A stretch of 64,000 bases of DNA from Verrucomicrobiota bacterium (GTDB taxonomy: Bacteria > Verrucomicrobiota > Verrucomicrobiia > JADLBR01). This document shows positions 15,955 to 25,600 of the stretch, piece by piece. Both the position numbers and the translations under genes were made by a program. A model generated the notes under the pieces. It was given only the letters and a program-made list of their open reading frames with translations. It was not told the DNA's origin and ran no database searches. Numbering within the stretch: position 1 is the stretch's first letter; every line of letters begins with the position of its first letter. The stretch is from assembly GCA_029560585.1 (NCBI GenBank), contig JAKQKQ010000008.1:56187-120186 (forward strand), in the 5' to 3' direction.

Positions 15955-17109
15955 TTATCGGGGCTTGGGCTTTGTCGGGGTGATGGCGGATTCAACCCAT
16001 CGGTCGCGCCAGACATCGGCTGCGGCCTTTCGGAGGGATGTGGCCGTCCAAACGGAGTTGGCAGGGTCTGGAACGGTGTGGGCGCCGGGGCATCGTGCCA
16101 GAATGAGGATCTGTCTCGTCTCGCCCGACAGCAGGGGGATTGTGTAGCGGAGGTTACCCGGCGGATAGAGCGCCTGATCAGCGTCCCCGCCGACGTCCAC
16201 ATACCTTTCCGCCGAGGGACTGGCGTCCCCAGACAGGATGGCGGCATCGTCCGGCGCTGCGGTCGGCCCGAAGAGCCAGATGGCGTTGAGGATGGGGTTG
16301 TGATCGGAAGAGGATGCATCGGGCGCCACGGTGACAGTGAGACGGCCGTCGCGATCCGAATCGGTGGCGGCAAAGCGGAGAACTCCGGGGACATGGCGGC
16401 CCCATCGGGCGATGGGATCCACCTTCTGGGGTGGGGCGCCCTCGACCGTGGCGATCATGATCCTCGCGTTCGGGGCTTGGTGATGGGTCTCGCAGAAGCC
16501 CAGCACGACGGTCTTTGCCGCGCCAGGCGCGGTGGCAAAACGGTAGCGGATTGGCACGCCCCCCATGCCCGCGGCGATATTCTTGAACGCGGGGTCGCAG
16601 GCGCGGTCTGGCTTGGCCCAGCCGCGCAAGGGCGTGACGCCGCCCGCGCAGCCCCACTCGCGCTCCTCGCGCGCATGGCGCAGGCCGAAGGGCAGCGCCA
16701 GTGATGGGCGGCCCTCGATCATGCCGACGGTTTCGCCGACGGACATTTTGGCCGGAACGGCCAGCTCGATCACGGCTTCCGCGGGTTTGGCGCCGTGATT
16801 CTGGGCGGCGGCCTCGATGACATCGGCGCCCTCGGGCCAGATCGGCGCGCGGTACGCGACTTGGCGAAACTCGAGCGATCCGGCCCGAGACGCCGTCATG
16901 GCGGCAGGCATCGGCTCGTCCTGCTTCGTCTGCTGCGTCGTGCCACCCTCCGGGGCGACCATGCGGAGCGCGACGGTGCCCCAGGATTCGATCAGTGCAC
17001 CGTCTGGGCCGACCTTGGAGGGGGCGAAGCCCGGGGAGCGGATCTCGATGTCTGCGGCCGATGCGGTGGCGGCCCATGCCGCACAGAGGATGATCGCGCG
17101 GCGTCTCAC
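15955..17109 (-). CDS. Secreted protein of unknown function
   Basis: A 384-residue protein starting at a GTG whose bases overlap the stop of the upstream gene (GTGA), so the two are translationally coupled. The signal peptide is RRRAIILCAAWAATASAADI. The mature part reads as beta-rich modules: a strand-rich N-terminal half with WGTVALRMVAPEGG, a middle region VPIRYRFATAPGAAKTVVLGF resembling a galactose-binding or malectin-like fold, and DRDGRLTVTVAPDASSSDHN. No catalytic signature was recognised. Its partner is a Tat-exported sugar-isomerase-like protein, so carbohydrate binding is a guess from context. A frame extends upstream but it is inside the neighbouring gene. Confidence 0.75.
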   Translation of the reverse strand: MRRRAIILCAAWAATASAADIEIRSPGFAPSKVGPDGALIESWGTVALRMVAPEGGTTQQTKQDEPMPAAMTASRAGSLEFRQVAYRAPIWPEGADVIEAAAQNHGAKPAEAVIELAVPAKMSVGETVGMIEGRPSLALPFGLRHAREEREWGCAGGVTPLRGWAKPDRACDPAFKNIAAGMGGVPIRYRFATAPGAAKTVVLGFCETHHQAPNARIMIATVEGAPPQKVDPIARWGRHVPGVLRFAATDSDRDGRLTVTVAPDASSSDHNPILNAIWLFGPTAAPDDAAILSGDASPSAERYVDVGGDADQALYPPGNLRYTIPLLSGETRQILILARCPGAHTVPDPANSVWTATSLRKAAADVWRDRWVESAITPTKPKPR

Positions 17110-18602
17110 GCGGTCGATTCCCTGGGGGCTTTCTCCGGGGAACTCACGGCCCGGATGCCCCACATCTGGCAGAATGCCTCGATGTCGCGCCGATGATTGC
17201 CGTAGAGCACGACCTGGTGGAAACCCGCCACGTCTCGCACGTCCTCGACCTTGTCCATGGCGATCTCGACGCTGGTGCGGCAGCCGCCTGCGGGCGGGGT
17301 ATTGACATTGCCGACGACCACGCCGGTGTCGACGATCAGCTCGTGGGGACTGGTGAAGCGCACGAGGGTGCAGGGCTGGTCTTTTTTCCAGAGAACCTGG
17401 AGGGCGACCCCGATGTTCGACTCCGAATGCGAGCGCAGGATGTGGCGTTCTAGCGGGCCATCGAAACCGTTCAGTTTCGTGCCACACACGCAGTGGGCCG
17501 CGATCAGCACGTTTTTGACGGTCTCGGGCACCGGGTCGTTCATGAATCCCGGCTTGTCCAGCAGGTAGCTCGTGAGCATCAGGGAGAGGGCGCCGAAGAC
17601 GTCCGCCTCGCAGCCATACGTGACGCCGCGGTCCTGGAACATAGAGACCGCCATGCACGGTGGCGTGGGCACGACCCGGGAAGAGACCATGCCCAGGCAG
17701 TCGGAGGTGATCGCGTTGGCATCCTCGTTGCGGATGAGCCGTTTGGCGGTCATGTATGCGCGCGCGGCGTTGTGCAGATCGGCGCGATTGGGCTCCACCA
17801 CCTTCTCGGCATTCATCTTCGCCGCCGAGGCGATCTCCCGGGCCTCGTCGTTGAGCGGCATGCGGTTGAAAAGCTCATGCAGGGTGTCGCGCGGGATATA
17901 GCGAACTTTCGTCCCGAGGCGCTCCAGCACCGTCTCTTTCCGCTCGTTGCCCTTGAGCACGAGCAGGCGGGTCTCTTCGAACTGGCGTTTCGCCCGGATC
18001 ATCCGGAGAGCCTGTTCGATGGCCTCGGTCTGGAGGGACGAGATGACATGGACGCCGGGCACGCGCGAGATCTTGAGGACGTGCTGCGTGAAGGCGGTGC
18101 CCACGGGCGCCCAGATGATGGCGGGAACGCCGGCCGTCTTTATGGGCTCAAGCCATTTCCAACAGTGGATGTGTTGGATGTGAAAGAGGATAGCGTCGTG
18201 GCCTTCCGCCTTGGCCCTCTCCAGCCAAGGGGCGACCGCCTCGGGTGCCTCCAGTGGCGCCGGATCGAGTTCGAGCGTCACACCCGTCGCCTTGGCCATC
18301 TTCTGAAAGGCGGCTTCGTATTCTTTCCTGTGGCCCTCAAGATCATACGAAGTGCCCGGCCAGCCCAGCCAGTAGGGCGGTTTCTCGCGCACGATGACCT
18401 CCTTGATCCGCACCTTCGGCCGGGGGCGGAGCTTGTTGAGGTCGATGAATTCGCCCAGGTCCTCCGGAGGGGGCTCGCCCGGCGCGGCCACCGCCGCGAA
18501 AGGCGTGGCCGCGAAGGCCAGCAGCGAAGATGCGAGGAATCGGCGGCGAGAGACCGTGCAGCAGTTGCACGCGCCGCACGGAAGTGCGGGGAAATGCGCC
18601 AT
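17106..18602 (-). CDS. Tat-exported L-fucose/arabinose isomerase-like protein
   Basis: A 498-residue protein with a twin-arginine signal SRRRFLASSLLAFAATPFAA preceded by an unusual cysteine cluster, PCGACNCC. The mature part resembles the sugar isomerase superfamily (FucI/AraA C-terminal-like): a Rossmann-like N-terminal half with GHDAILFHIQHIHCWKW and VPAIIWAPVG, then a region with TSDCLGM, GVTYGCEADVFGALSLMLT, AAHCVCGTKLNG, LRSHSESNIGVALQVLW and a C-terminal TPPAGGCRTSVEI. FucI-type enzymes normally act in the cytosol, so export is odd. The ATG at 18602 puts the RR motif about 20 residues in. It is the first gene of a two-gene operon and divergent from the chorismatase-like gene at 18785. 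Binding rather than isomerization is possible. Confidence 0.75.
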   Translation of the reverse strand: MAHFPALPCGACNCCTVSRRRFLASSLLAFAATPFAAVAAPGEPPPEDLGEFIDLNKLRPRPKVRIKEVIVREKPPYWLGWPGTSYDLEGHRKEYEAAFQKMAKATGVTLELDPAPLEAPEAVAPWLERAKAEGHDAILFHIQHIHCWKWLEPIKTAGVPAIIWAPVGTAFTQHVLKISRVPGVHVISSLQTEAIEQALRMIRAKRQFEETRLLVLKGNERKETVLERLGTKVRYIPRDTLHELFNRMPLNDEAREIASAAKMNAEKVVEPNRADLHNAARAYMTAKRLIRNEDANAITSDCLGMVSSRVVPTPPCMAVSMFQDRGVTYGCEADVFGALSLMLTSYLLDKPGFMNDPVPETVKNVLIAAHCVCGTKLNGFDGPLERHILRSHSESNIGVALQVLWKKDQPCTLVRFTSPHELIVDTGVVVGNVNTPPAGGCRTSVEIAMDKVEDVRDVAGFHQVVLYGNHRRDIEAFCQMWGIRAVSSPEKAPRESTA

Positions 18603-18784
18603 AAGAATTATTTGAGATCTTTGAATAATCCGATGCAAGAAAATACTGCTGAAAATCGGTGCTATCCGGCTCCCCCACCTTTGCTCACCCAGCCGCCAAA
18701 ATCTGATCGGATCGCTTTACCTGGCGCGATAAATCCATAGATTCTGAATCGTATGACGGCCGCTAAGAGAACGGAATAGCAGGC

Positions 18785-20167
18785 ATGAAGAGAACGGCTA
18801 AAAGAGTGACGGGGGTCGGAATGGCTCGGAAGCGGGGACTCAAACCGGGCGCGCACCGGGGCGCGAAAAGGGCGGGCAGGCGCGCCGCCGCCGCCTCGAA
18901 AAAATCAGGCGATACGGCCTTTCGGTCCACGGGCCGGATCGTCAAATGGTTTCGCGCGCCAGGGGTGCAATACGCCATGATCGGGATGGGGAAAGTGACC
19001 CGCTTTGCGCTAATGGTCACGCCGATCAGCCGCGGCCCGGTTCACATCCAGTTGGGAGAGGCGCTGCGCAGCCTCCGGACCGTCCTCGATAGTCAGCCCG
19101 AGAAGATGCACGTGACCGTACAGACGGTATTCCTGAAAGACGCCCGCGACCAGACGCTGTGCGAGCAGATTCTCGCCGCGCGCTATGTGTACGAGCCGCC
19201 CGTGACGACGTTCGTTCACCAGCCGCCCTGCTCTGGCGCGGCGCTGGCCATCGAGGTCTGGGCCACAGGGGGCAAGACGGTCTACGTCGAGCTGCCGCAG
19301 CCCAACGTGCTCCAGGTCAGCATGGGTAACATCACCTGGACCCACTGCGGCGGCATCACGCCGCGGGATGCGTCCGGCGGCGTCTACGGGCAGACGATTG
19401 ACGTGTTCCGCCAGCTGAAGCAGAAGCTCAAACAGGTCGGCGTCCCGCTGGAGAATCTCATCCGGACTTGGCTCTACCTGGGCAACATCACCGGCCCCGA
19501 GGGCGACCTCGAGCGCTACATGGAGCTCAACCGCGCCCGGACGGACTTTTACAAGGGCGTCTGTTTCGGGCGCCGGCACACGATGGCCATCGTGGGCCAG
19601 GCGGTTTATCCGGCGAGCACGGGCATCGGCATGTGCGGCGATGGGATCACAATCAGCGCCACGGCGATCGACACCGACCGAAAGGATGTCTTTCTCATGC
19701 CGCTGGAGAACCCGCAGCAGACGCCCGTTTACGAGTACGAGAAGGTGTACTCGCCCGAGAGCCCGAAGTTCGTCCGAGCCATGGCCGAAGCGATCGGTGA
19801 CTATATCGTCATCTGGATCTCCGGCACGGCGAGCATCGTGCGTTCCAAGACGCTGCACGTCGGCCAACCCGGCAAACAGGCCGATCAGACGCTGACCAAC
19901 ATCGAACTGTTGATCGCGCAGAAGAATTTGGCGCGGAGCGGCGCGCCAGGTGCGGGAGCGACGCTGCGCGATCTTGCCAAGCTGCGCGTTTACGTTAAGC
20001 GCCCACAGGATTATCCCGCGATCCGCAAGGCCGTCGAAAGGCGCTGCGGGAAAGCTCTCCCGGTCATCTATGTCGTGGCGGATGTTTGCCGGTCGGACCT
20101 GCTGGTGGAGATGGAGGGCCTGGCGTTCGTCAGGCGATCCTCGGGCGGTGGCCGCGGACGCCCGTGA
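18785..20167 (+). CDS. Chorismatase-like protein (FkbO/Hyg5/XanB2 family, RidA-fold), copy A
   Basis: A 460-residue protein. Residues 1-42 are a basic tail (15 Lys/Arg, no acidic residue). The rest fits the FkbO/Hyg5 family: TWLYLGNITG, ERYMELNRARTDFY, YPASTGIGM, ISGTASIVRSKTLH and the C-terminal VADVCRSDLLVEMEGLAF, where the second glutamate of VEME matches the catalytic glutamate position. Chorismatases split chorismate into pyruvate and a (dihydro)hydroxybenzoate. The start could also be a methionine at residue 13. It is divergent from the isomerase-like gene; a related copy lies at 20821-21978. Product type (Hyg5-like hydroxybenzoate or FkbO-like diene) cannot be told by eye. Confidence 0.75.
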   Translation: MKRTAKRVTGVGMARKRGLKPGAHRGAKRAGRRAAAASKKSGDTAFRSTGRIVKWFRAPGVQYAMIGMGKVTRFALMVTPISRGPVHIQLGEALRSLRTVLDSQPEKMHVTVQTVFLKDARDQTLCEQILAARYVYEPPVTTFVHQPPCSGAALAIEVWATGGKTVYVELPQPNVLQVSMGNITWTHCGGITPRDASGGVYGQTIDVFRQLKQKLKQVGVPLENLIRTWLYLGNITGPEGDLERYMELNRARTDFYKGVCFGRRHTMAIVGQAVYPASTGIGMCGDGITISATAIDTDRKDVFLMPLENPQQTPVYEYEKVYSPESPKFVRAMAEAIGDYIVIWISGTASIVRSKTLHVGQPGKQADQTLTNIELLIAQKNLARSGAPGAGATLRDLAKLRVYVKRPQDYPAIRKAVERRCGKALPVIYVVADVCRSDLLVEMEGLAFVRRSSGGGRGRP

Positions 20168-20353
20168 CGGCGTGTTGCCGAAGGGGCGCGGAACCGGCTA
20201 GTGCCGATGGCGCCGGGCACGAATGGCATAGCTGCCCTGGTCCCGATTTCTAACGCGGATCTTCGACGCGGTCACATCGAAGCGGTGGGGCGGCGCCGAA
20301 CAGAGTCGTCCACGCGCCGGATTATTCATGATGAAACTTCTGGGGGCGGGGCC

Positions 20354-20501
20354 GTTTTGGACTGCGGTGGCAGAGCGAAGCGGCGCCACCGCTTTTGCCC
20401 CCGGCGGAGCCGAAGCCGCTGGTCCCGGCACGCGCTTCGCGCGCCGCCAAAGCGGTGGCGCCGTCCGGCGGTTGCCGGACTCTGCCACCGCAGTCCAAAA
20501 C
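20354..20501. repeat. 148-bp nested palindromic repeat
   Basis: The outer arms are 22-base perfect inverted repeats at 20354-20375 (gttttggactgcggtggcag and two more bases) and 20480-20501. Inner arms of 15 bases, cggcgccaccgcttt and its complement, lie at 20381-20395 and 20449-20463. The unit can form a long cruciform. It sits directly upstream of a decayed sulfatase tail. The sequence style is that of high-copy extragenic palindromes in verrucomicrobial genomes, from memory. The bases 20168-20353 before it hold no gene I can support. Confidence 0.75.
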
Positions 20502-20595
20502 CCTCCGGGCCCGGATCCTGGGTCGGGGCACGAGCCGCGCCCGCGAACAGCGCCCGAAGTTTCAGGTCACCGTTTACACCACGCCCGTGGCGACG

Positions 20596-20784
20596 ATCAT
20601 CTGCGGTGATCGGAAAGTGATGGGGTCTTTCGAGGCCGGGTGGCTGGAGCTCTACAACTCGCACGGCGACACTGGCGAAACGAAAAACCTGGCGGCGGCC
20701 ATGCCCGACAAGGCGAAGGAGATACACGCGCCGATGCCCACGCCCAACAAAGGCGCTGCCGCGCCTGCCGGATACCAGTTTTGT
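20596..20784 (+). pseudogene. C-terminal remnant of a sulfatase
   Basis: The frame reads GDRKVMGSFEAGWLELYNSH then GDTGETKNLAAAMPDKAKEI and HAPMPTPN. This is the standard end of arylsulfatase-family proteins, where a W-x-L-Y-D/N...GE-x-x-NLA pattern is followed by a final helix and often MPTPN. Nothing of the N-terminal catalytic domain remains, and the sequence just upstream is the palindromic repeat at 20354-20501. It is in frame with the chorismatase-like gene downstream, so automated calling may fuse the two falsely. Confidence 0.7.
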
Positions 20785-20820
20785 CGTGAAACTGAACAAG
20801 GTTGCCGGTATATAAAGGGC

Positions 20821-21978
20821 ATGGCGAGCACCATGACTGAGCATTCTTCCCCCAGCGATTCATCGATCACCGTCCCGACGCTGGAGCTGCTGGCGCGCGA
20901 GGGATGGAACGTTCAACATAGGTCTGTTCCGCGGGCCGGGATCGTGGAGCATTTCGTGACGGTAACGGGTCGCGAGCCGTGGCGGATGGGCGCGGTGATC
21001 GTGGCGCTGGCGGGGATGTTGCGGGAGGTGGATGCCAAGATCGTATCGTGCGAGGTGGTGGGGCGGGGGGTAAAGGACGCGGCATTGTCGGCGATGCGGC
21101 GGGCGTTTGGGCGGGTGCAATGGCCGGTGACATGGCTTGAAGACAACGTGCCGGATATGGTGTGCGTGGAGGTCTGGGCGGTGTCGGGTTCGTCGGTGGA
21201 ACCGATGGAGTACGGGGGTCAGATCGCTGGCACGCTGTTTGAGGACGAGGACTACAAGTATGTGCAATTGGGGAACGTATTGCCCCCGGACCTGACGTTG
21301 CCTCCGGGCGAACAGTCTGCGCAATTGTTTGCGAAGTTTGACAAGGTTCTGGGTGTGCTGGGGTGGGATTTTCACGACACCGCGCGGACTTGGTTTTACA
21401 ATCGCGACATCTTGGCCTGGTACGATGATTTCAACCGCGTGCGGCGGGAGTTTTTCAAGGAGAGGGGGGTTTTCGACCGCTATGTGCCGGCGAGCACGGC
21501 GGTGGGTTGTGACAACGCATCGGGCGCGGGGCTGGTGGCGAAGCTTTTGGGCGCGAAGCCGAAAGGGAAGGCGCCGCGGGTGGTTCCGACGCCGTCGCCG
21601 CTGCAGTGTCCGGCGATCGAGTACGGGAGCGCGTTCAGCCGCGGGGCCGAGATGGGTTCCAAGGGACAGCGGCGGGTGCTGGTGTCTGGCACGGCGAGCA
21701 TCGAGCCAGCCGGGGCGACGGCGCGCGTGGGCGATCTGGACGGCCAAGTGGAACTGACGATGGACGTGGTGGCGGCGATTCTGGAGGGGCGGGGGCTGAG
21801 CTGGGGGCACGTGGTGCGGGCGATGGGGTATTTCGCCAGTCCCGACGCCCTGGGCGCATGGGAGCGATACGTGGAGTCGCACGACCTTCCGGATTTTCCG
21901 TCCGCGATCTTCAACGCCACCGTCTGTCGGGACGATCTGTTGTTCGAGTTTGAGTGCGACGCGCTGGAGTGCTTATGA
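20821..21978 (+). CDS. Chorismatase-like protein (FkbO/Hyg5 family, RidA-fold), copy B
   Basis: A 385-residue relative of the protein at 18785-20167, without its basic tail. Shared marks are TARTWFYNRDILAWYDDFNR, RREFF, YVPASTAVG, VLVSGTASIEPAG, and the C-terminal NATVCRDDLLFEFECDAL. The C-terminal E-F-E replaces the V-E-M-E of copy A. The ATG at 20821 or a second ATG at 20833 may be used; upstream codons in frame belong to the sulfatase remnant. Its stop overlaps the start of the DUF1080 gene (ATGA). The two copies are clearly diverged and could be subunits of one complex or enzymes with different products. Family confidence is moderate because key residues were matched from memory. Confidence 0.68.
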   Translation: MASTMTEHSSPSDSSITVPTLELLAREGWNVQHRSVPRAGIVEHFVTVTGREPWRMGAVIVALAGMLREVDAKIVSCEVVGRGVKDAALSAMRRAFGRVQWPVTWLEDNVPDMVCVEVWAVSGSSVEPMEYGGQIAGTLFEDEDYKYVQLGNVLPPDLTLPPGEQSAQLFAKFDKVLGVLGWDFHDTARTWFYNRDILAWYDDFNRVRREFFKERGVFDRYVPASTAVGCDNASGAGLVAKLLGAKPKGKAPRVVPTPSPLQCPAIEYGSAFSRGAEMGSKGQRRVLVSGTASIEPAGATARVGDLDGQVELTMDVVAAILEGRGLSWGHVVRAMGYFASPDALGAWERYVESHDLPDFPSAIFNATVCRDDLLFEFECDALECL

Positions 21979-22550
21979 GAGTGACGTTTTGCGGTGTCTG
22001 TGCCCTGGTGTGGCTTGCGAGCCACGGCGTATTCGCGGCCGAGTCCGTCGCGCTATTCGACGGCAAGAGCCTCGAGGGATGGGACGTGATCGGCTGCGAG
22101 GCCGTCGCGCAGGATGGGGCGATTCTGGTCAAGGGTGGAAACGGCCTCGTCCAGGCGAAGGGGAACTTCGGGGATTTTGTGCTGGAGTACGAGTGGAAGG
22201 CCCTGTCGGCGGACATGTGGGATTCGGGCGTGTATTTCCGCTATGCGGAGGTACCGGCGGGACGACCCTGGCCGAAGAAATACCAGGTGAATCTGCGCAA
22301 GGGCATGGAGGGCAACATCGACGGATTTCCCAATGGCAAGAACGCCGTGCCGGTGAAAGTCGGGGATTGGAACAAGTTCGAACTGACGGTGAGGGGAAAG
22401 ACGGCGGAACTGAAGGTCAACGGCCAGGCCGCGTGGAAAGTCGAGGGCATTGAGCCGGCCTCGGGATTAATCGCCCTGCAGGCCGAGGTGCCAAAGGGCG
22501 GTCAGTTCCTCTTCCGCAACATCCGGATCACGCGACTAGCGGCGCAGTGA
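21975..22550 (+). CDS. Secreted DUF1080 protein (3-keto-disaccharide hydrolase family)
   Basis: A 191-residue protein with signal peptide MRVTFCGVCALVWLASHGVF ending near FAAE. The DUF1080 jelly-roll is complete: VALFDGKSLEGWDVIG at its start, FGDFVLEYEWKA, DSGVYFRYAE, NKFELTVRGKTAELKVNGQ and the end IALQAEVPKGGQFLFRNIRI. The fold is that of concanavalin-like lectins; some members act on 3-keto-glycosides. The start overlaps the preceding stop as ATGA, so it is translationally coupled to the chorismatase-like gene, an unexpected partner. The sugar 3-keto chemistry suits the exported Gfo/Idh/MocA oxidoreductases elsewhere in the window. Confidence 0.88.
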   Translation: MRVTFCGVCALVWLASHGVFAAESVALFDGKSLEGWDVIGCEAVAQDGAILVKGGNGLVQAKGNFGDFVLEYEWKALSADMWDSGVYFRYAEVPAGRPWPKKYQVNLRKGMEGNIDGFPNGKNAVPVKVGDWNKFELTVRGKTAELKVNGQAAWKVEGIEPASGLIALQAEVPKGGQFLFRNIRITRLAAQ

Positions 22551-22668
22551 CCGGTGGCTGTTCTCGGATCGCCCGTAGCCAGGCTCGGCCCTTGGCATGC
22601 GGCCCTCCGCGGTCGGACAGTTCGAAAGATTCCACTCGGCCATCACGTTGGTGTAGCGTGGGCGAGCT

Positions 22669-25600
22669 ATGACTGATGGCCCACGAGGACTTGGTTTGGG
22701 TGCCCGCTCGGTCCGGGTGCTTTTCGGATTGTCGGTGGTTTTGGGGGGCGCCCTTGGTGCGGGGGCGGACGAGGTCCTCCTGCTCGTGGAAGGGTCGCGG
22801 GCGACCGAGGGGGGGATGGTGGTGGCCGATGTGGATTTGGCCGGTGCGGCGAAGTGGTGTGGTGCGTCTGCGGATGCTGGGGTCATCGCTGCCAGCACTT
22901 GCCGCGAGGGGAAGAGCGTGCCCGTGCAGATGGTTCCCGCCCCGGAATCGGATGGCACTGGGTGCCTGGTGGGCACCCTTTTCCTGCGTCTGCCTGCCGG
23001 CGGTGATGGAAGGCTCAGGCTGAAATTCACGGGCGGAAAGGCCGAGGCGAAGCCGGGCGCATGGGGCGGAGAGGTTCGCCTTCCGGGTGCCTCAGTTTTG
23101 CACGATCCAAAGAGGCAGGGCGGATTCCCTTCGCGGATCACCTTTCGCGATGGCAAGTCGATCGAAGGCTTTCGATGGAATGATCGGCTGTTCGATCGTG
23201 TGCTGGGCTCGTTTGGCATTGCGAACGATTCCGGGGCGCGCGTCGAGAGACTGTCACAAGGCCCCCTGGGAACGGTGATCCGGGTGGAGGGTCGATACCA
23301 GAGGGCGGATGGAAATGCTCCCGCTTCGGCACCCTCGGCCATCTACGATTGGTTCTATGTCGCAGGCGAACCCCTGGTATGGGTCCGGGCCACGATCAGG
23401 CAGCGCGAGGCCATCCGATGGCCCGAGATCCATTTCCTGGAGCTGAATTATCCGAAGGAACTGTTCCCCAATTGGGCTGGCGGCGAACCGGGCGAGCGCG
23501 GCGAGTTCGGTGGCACGAAGAAGTCATTCGCGCTGTCGGACTGGGGGGCGATTCTCGATGGGTCACGTACGGTCGGCATGTTTCAGTGCGGGAGAGTGCG
23601 CGTGTACGACGGGGGCGGCGGGACCTATCTGCACGCGCACGGCGATGCGGCCTGGCAGGGCTGGGACACCCTGCAGCGGCAGTTTTCTGCCTGGCTCTGG
23701 ATAGGGAGCGATTCGGAACCCGCGGCGGCCATCGCAAAGATCGCCGCCCAGATGGGCGCATGCTCAACCGCAAGAGTGACGGTCGATGCGGTGCGGGATC
23801 AGATTGATCGCGAGCGCGAGAGGCTCGCCACGGCGACGTCGCAGGAGCGCTCGGCTTCCTGGTGGCGCCTTGCCGTGGCCGATCACCTGGAGGCCGAAGG
23901 ACGATTTGGAGAGGCGCTGGAATCACTTTCGGGCCGTGAATCGGCTGGCGTGAAGGTTTTGACCGCGGGCGAGCTGGGCTGCGTGCTGCGGTTTGTCGGG
24001 GGTGGTGTCCGGCTGGAGAGCCTTTGCGATGTCGCCCAGGGGAGGCAGGTCTTAGGCGGGAGGACGCCGCCGTTGTTTGAGATAGCGCTGCGCCATGTGC
24101 CCACAGGGGAGGAGAGTCGCCTCGTCGCTGATGCGGGCTGGAAGGACTGTGCGCTCGCGGTTTCGACGACGAACCGGGTCTCAGAGATCTACTGGCGACA
24201 GGCTGATGATGCGCGCTTGGGCAAGCTCTCTGTCGTTGCGGGGGTGACGTGCGACGCGGTCGGGGCGATGCGCTGGACGCTGAATGTGCGGGATGTGCCA
24301 AAGGACTGGAGCGTCTGGCGGGTGCGTTTTCCGCAGGTGTGCCTGGCGGAGCCGGGGGCGCAATCGAAGCTGTTGTTCCCTCGCGGCTCGGGCGAGGTGC
24401 GGGCGGGCGTGTGGAGAAAGGCGTTTCGATTCCACGGCACGTATCCCAGCGGTTGGGTGAGCATGCAGTTCATGGCGGCTTACGATGGGGAGCGCCGGAC
24501 CGGCCTGTACGTCGCGACTCACGATCCGTCGGCGAGCACGAAAGATATTTCGATTGAAAGTCGGCCTGAGGAGGGGTCGGTCGCGATCTCCGTCGAGCAT
24601 CCGGCGGCCGACATGGGGGTGGGGGCCAATGGATTCTCTCTGTCCGGGACGGCGGTGTGGCAACTTTTCCGCGGAGATTGGTTCGACGCCGCGATCATCT
24701 ACCGCGATTGGGTGCGCGCGGAGGCGAGATGGTATCCACGCCTCGGGCCCGAAGGCCGAATGGACACGCCCGCCTGGATGCGGGATCTTCCGGCGTGGGC
24801 GCAGACGGGCGGGTCGCCCGCCGAGTGCGTGGACAGGGTGAAAGAATTTGCCGCGTTCCTTGGCGTGCCGGTGGGTTTTCACTGGTACAGCTGGCACCGC
24901 ATCCCATTCGACAACGACTACCCGCACTACTTTCCCGCGAAAGATGGATTCGCGCCGGCGGTGCGCGGTCTCGAGGCGGCCGGGGTGCACGTCATGCCCT
25001 ACATCAACGGCCGTCTCTGGGACACGCGCGACCGCGGGACAGAGGATTTTGAATTCACGAAGGTGGCCCTGCCGGCGGCCAGCAAAGACGAGGCGGGGAA
25101 GCCGTACGAGGAGACTTACGGCAGCAAGGAGACCGACGGCAGCAAGGTGAGGCTCGCGGCCATGTGCCCGAAGACGGCACTGTGGCAGAAGACGGTTCGG
25201 GAGACCGTGCTTCAGCTGTTCGGCGAATGCGGGGTGAGCGGCGTGTATATCGACCAAGTGGCGGCGGCCAAGCCGGCGCTCTGTTTCGATCGGACGCACG
25301 GCCATCCATTGGGCGGGGGGCACTGGTGGACAGAAGGTTATTGGTCGATGCTCGAGGGGCTGCGGGCGACCAAGCCCGCCGACCGCATCCTGACGACGGA
25401 ATGCAACGCAGAGCCGTACATCCAGGTGTTCGATGGCTATCTCACGTGGCATTGGCAGTACGATGGGCAGGTTCCGGCGTTTCCGGCGGTATACGGTGGT
25501 GCGATTCAGATGTTCGGCCGTGCCTATCGGGGCGGTCCGACCAAGGATCTGGCCCTGCGCATGAAGGCCGGCCAGCAACTCGTTTTCGGTGAACAGATCG

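Noticed and set aside
20395..20820. Upstream extension of chorismatase-like copy B through a continuous open frame
   Set aside because: The upstream codons belong to a sulfatase C-terminal remnant and a palindrome; family length fits a start near 20821.
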